Positions 7,923 to 10,182 of a DNA stretch of 10,182 nt are shown in pieces. Position 1 is the first letter of the stretch; every line of letters begins with the position of its first letter. A program made the translations under genes and the position numbers. The stretch comes from Bacteroidales bacterium (GTDB taxonomy: Bacteria > Bacteroidota > Bacteroidia > Bacteroidales > UBA932). Under the pieces are notes generated by a model. It ran no database searches, was not told the origin of the DNA, and saw only the letters and a program-made list of their open reading frames with translations. The DNA is taken from positions 1 through 10,182 of the forward strand of contig JAFROA010000420.1 of assembly GCA_017429885.1 (NCBI GenBank), given 5' to 3'.

Positions 7923-8423
7923 CTATTTCCTTGTATAAATCGTGAACTCGTAACCGTACCCTGTCTCGGGGTCGACAGCCACCGGCGTTGTGGATTCCAC
8001 CTTCCAGATCGCCGGATCAATTACGGGGAAGAAAGTGTCGGCGTCTTCAATGGTAGTATGGACATGGGTGATATAAAGCTTGTCGGCAGTCGGAAGAGCT
8101 TGGCGATAAGTCTCGCCGCCGCCCATCACAAACACCTTACCGTCTTCCGGAACATCCACCATATCATAGGCTTCCTCAAGGCTGCCGGCAACCTTCACAC
8201 CTTCCGGCTTATCAGGCCATGGGAAAATCGAGATGACAACGTTATCCCTCTTTGGAAGTGGCTTTCCTCCAATGGATTGGAATGTCATCCAACCCATAAC
8301 CACAGGACTGCCGGTGGTAGTCTGGCGGAAATATCTCATGTCTTCCGCGATGTGCCACAAAAGGGCGTTAGCTTTGCCGATGGCTCTATTGTCGGCGATA
8401 GCGACTATAATGCATTTTTCCAT
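7923..8423 (-). CDS. folA: Dihydrofolate reductase (EC 1.5.1.3)
   Basis: The enzyme reduces 7,8-dihydrofolate to tetrahydrofolate with NADPH in the cytoplasm, regenerating the cofactor oxidised by thymidylate synthase, whose gene is just upstream. The protein has 166 aa from ATG 8423, a normal length for chromosomal DHFR. An in-frame TTG at 8432 is possible, but a GAGGA ribosome-binding-like stretch lies between it and the ATG, favouring the ATG. Visible motifs are IIVAIADNRAIGKANALLWHI (5-25), Asp28 as the substrate-protonating acid in AEDMRYF, SIGGKPLPKRDNVVI with Arg59 matching the folate-glutamate-binding arginine, VMGGGETYRQALP (99-111, NADPH-binding) and LYITHV (117-121). The NADPH-phosphate region reads VVMGWMTFQSIG, with Trp45-Met46 in place of the usual Arg-His or Arg-Lys. 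It starts 12 nt after the thyA stop. Confidence 0.96.
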   Translation of the reverse strand: MEKCIIVAIADNRAIGKANALLWHIAEDMRYFRQTTTGSPVVMGWMTFQSIGGKPLPKRDNVVISIFPWPDKPEGVKVAGSLEEAYDMVDVPEDGKVFVMGGGETYRQALPTADKLYITHVHTTIEDADTFFPVIDPAIWKVESTTPVAVDPETGYGYEFTIYTRK

Positions 8424-8435
8424 ATTCCTCAACTA

Positions 8436-9230
8436 TTATACGGCGACAGGGGCCTTAATTGCCGGCCAAGGATCGTAACCTTCAAGGGTAAAATCCTCGT
8501 ACACAAAATCATATAAGTCTTTAACCTCAGGATTGAGAATCATTCTCGGGAGAGGCCTTGGCTCACGTGAGAGTTGCTCCTTTACCTGCTCAAAATGATT
8601 AAGATAGATGTGGGTGTCGCCCGTTGTGTGAATAAACTCTCCCGGCTTCAAACCACAAACTTGCGCAATCATCATGGTCAGCAAAGCATAGGAAGCTATA
8701 TTAAAAGGCACGCCAAGGAATGTGTCGGCGCTGCGTTGGTAAAGCTGGCAAGAAAGCTTGCCATTGGCGACATAGAACTGGAAGAGGCAGTGACAAGGGG
8801 GAAGAGCCATCTTGTCGACCTCTCCCGGATTCCATGCCGACACCAGGATCCTGCGGGAATCGGGGTTATTCTTTATGGTCTCAACAACCTGTGTCAACTG
8901 GTCGATAGACCTTCCGTCCGGAGCAGGCCAAGAACGCCACTGATGGCCATACACCGGTCCCAAGTCTCCATTCTCGTCCGCCCACTCATCCCAGATTGAG
9001 ACACCATGATCCTTCAGGTACTTTATGTTCGTATCTCCCGAGATGAACCAAAGCAGCTCGTAAATAATTGATTTCAAATGGACTTTCTTCGTGGTCAGGA
9101 GAGGGAAACCCTTCTCCAGGTCAAACCTCATCTGATGTCCGAAAACAGATTTCGTCCCCACGCCGGTGCGGTCATGTTTGACCACGCCTTCGTCCATTAT
9201 TCTTTGGAGAAGATCCAGATACTGTCTCAT
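8436..9230 (-). CDS. thyA: Thymidylate synthase (EC 2.1.1.45)
   Basis: The enzyme methylates dUMP to dTMP with 5,10-methylenetetrahydrofolate, releasing dihydrofolate that the following folA product recycles. It is complete at 264 aa, the same length as E. coli ThyA, and key residues fall at the same numbers: Arg21 (HDRTGVGT), Glu58, Trp80, Arg126-Arg127 ([12 protein letters not shown]), catalytic Cys146 in [12 protein letters not shown], Arg166 and Asp169 ([13 protein letters not shown]), Asn177, and His207/Tyr209 (THIYLNH). The C-terminus [11 protein letters not shown] has the usual hydrophobic closing tail. The ATG at 9230 overlaps the galM stop (ATGA, 9227-9230), so coupled translation with galM is likely. 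The flavin-dependent alternative ThyX is excluded by these motifs. Confidence 0.98.
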   Translation of the reverse strand: MRQYLDLLQRIMDEGVVKHDRTGVGTKSVFGHQMRFDLEKGFPLLTTKKVHLKSIIYELLWFISGDTNIKYLKDHGVSIWDEWADENGDLGPVYGHQWRSWPAPDGRSIDQLTQVVETIKNNPDSRRILVSAWNPGEVDKMALPPCHCLFQFYVANGKLSCQLYQRSADTFLGVPFNIASYALLTMMIAQVCGLKPGEFIHTTGDTHIYLNHFEQVKEQLSREPRPLPRMILNPEVKDLYDFVYEDFTLEGYDPWPAIKAPVAV

Positions 9231-10182
9231 GCCACAGAGAATTGCCAGATTATAGCCTCTTCGAATACGTCCTCAGGGCGAAGGACTGTAGTGGGATACT
9301 CGGGTTTGTTCGGAGAGTCAGGGCAATGCTGGCACTCGATCGCCACGCCCTCATAATCGAAGTAGCTCCGGCCGCATTTTCCGGCGGGACAACCCGCAAG
9401 CCAGTTGCCAGTGTAGATCTGGACTGCCGGCTGGGTGGTCAAAACCTCAAGCATACGGCCGCTCTGGGGAGAATAGAGCTTGGCGGCAGACTGAAGCTGT
9501 CCAGGCTCATAACCATTAATCATCCAACAGTTATCATAGCCTTTGCCGAATTTCAAGGCCGGGAAATCCTCTTTTATCTCGGCTCCAATCCTCTTGAATT
9601 CCTGGAAATCCATCGGGGTACCCGCGACCGGATCCGGCTCTCCTACGGGGATGAGAGTCTCATCTGTCGGGAGATACACGGAAGCGTTGAGTTTGAGCTC
9701 ATGGTCGAGAATGTCGCCATTACCCTCTCCGTTGAGGTTGAAATAAGCGTGATTGGTAAGGTTGACAATGGTGGTCTTATCCGTCCTTGCCGTGAGATAG
9801 AGTTTCAGGGCGTTGTCCTCGCTCCATTCGTACCTGGCGACAACTTTAAGATTGCCGGGATAACCAGCTTCACCATCCTCGGAGAAATACATGAACTCCA
9901 CGGCGTCTCCTGCTATCCTGCTGTCCCAGACTTGGTTCTGGAAACCTTCAGGACCTCCGTGAAGATGGTTGGGACCATTGTTGATCGGAAGGGAATATTC
10001 CACACCGTCCAAAGTAAACTTTCCTTTGGCGATACGGTTAGCGAACCTTCCAGGGCATTTTCCGGCGCAAGGGCCGTCGGCGAAATAGCTTTTTCCCTCA
10101 GGATAGCCGAGAACGACATCCGCCATCTTTCCGTCCTTGTCCGGAACAGCAATAGAGACGATTCCGGCCCCGACACTTGACA
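9227..10182 (-). CDS. galM: Aldose 1-epimerase (galactose mutarotase, EC 5.1.3.3), N-terminus outside window
   Basis: The enzyme interconverts alpha and beta anomers of galactose, glucose and related sugars, feeding the Leloir pathway. The reading frame stays open past the right edge; the visible 318 residues begin [18 protein letters not shown], which is the family's usual first beta-strands, so the internal ATG at 10126 is not the start and only a short N-terminus is missing. Motifs, numbered in the fragment, are GRFANRI (Arg49), NHLHGG (catalytic acid His74), [10 protein letters not shown] (His144), YDNCWMI (Asp216), YTGNWLAG and [14 protein letters not shown] with Glu282 as the catalytic base. 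Two cysteine pairs are unusual: CAGKC just before GRFANRI, and CPAGKC in the loop before the Glu282 strand. The stop overlaps the thyA start by four bases, and the gene heads the visible part of the leftward operon. Exact sugar preference cannot be read. Confidence 0.95.
   Translation of the reverse strand, partial: SSVGAGIVSIAVPDKDGKMADVVLGYPEGKSYFADGPCAGKCPGRFANRIAKGKFTLDGVEYSLPINNGPNHLHGGPEGFQNQVWDSRIAGDAVEFMYFSEDGEAGYPGNLKVVARYEWSEDNALKLYLTARTDKTTIVNLTNHAYFNLNGEGNGDILDHELKLNASVYLPTDETLIPVGEPDPVAGTPMDFQEFKRIGAEIKEDFPALKFGKGYDNCWMINGYEPGQLQSAAKLYSPQSGRMLEVLTTQPAVQIYTGNWLAGCPAGKCGRSYFDYEGVAIECQHCPDSPNKPEYPTTVLRPEDVFEEAIIWQFSVA

Noticed and set aside
7854..8516. Plus-strand open frame of 220 codons opposite folA and the thyA end
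   Set aside because: It is a shadow of two well-identified minus-strand enzymes.
9242..10180. Plus-strand open frame of 312 codons opposite galM
   Set aside because: The opposite strand encodes an unambiguous GalM with catalytic motifs. The antisense frame looks like a product of codon bias, with no family features.

Overview
The window looks like chromosomal DNA from a Bacteroidales member with roughly balanced base composition. The evidence is a SusC-type TonB-dependent porin with a carboxypeptidase-like N-terminal domain, a divergent regulator built on the Bacteroidetes hybrid two-component plan, an AT-rich divergent spacer with a Bacteroidetes-style -7 element, and Bacteroidetes-flavoured GalM, ThyA and DHFR sequences. 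A Rikenellaceae-like or uncultured gut Bacteroidales source is a guess only.

Left part (1 to about 5216): a SusC-like outer-membrane porin gene reads leftwards and leaves the window before its C-terminus. Its SusD partner and any glycan enzymes would lie to the left, unseen. Across a spacer of about 195 bp a large sensor-regulator gene reads rightwards. The sensor has a signal peptide, 14 propeller motifs, a Y_Y_Y domain, one membrane helix and a C-terminal AraC-type DNA-binding domain. It has no histidine kinase, ATPase or receiver domain, so it looks like a one-component, membrane-anchored version of the regulators that control polysaccharide utilisation loci. It most likely controls the adjacent susC-like gene (inference).

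Right part (5206 to 10182): five genes on the minus strand are packed like an operon, in transcription order galM (N-terminus outside the window), thyA, folA, and two tandem neurotransmitter:sodium symporter (NSS) genes. galM/thyA and the two NSS genes overlap by ATGA; thyA/folA are 12 nt apart. ThyA and DHFR together form the thymidylate cycle: ThyA makes dTMP and dihydrofolate, and DHFR restores tetrahydrofolate. GalM interconverts sugar anomers. The NSS proteins probably import amino acids with sodium. The last NSS gene overlaps the sensor gene tail to tail by 11 bp, with no visible terminator between them.

No tRNA, rRNA, CRISPR array, insertion sequence or integrase was seen. The most notable item is the kinase-less propeller/AraC regulator and its divergent control region.
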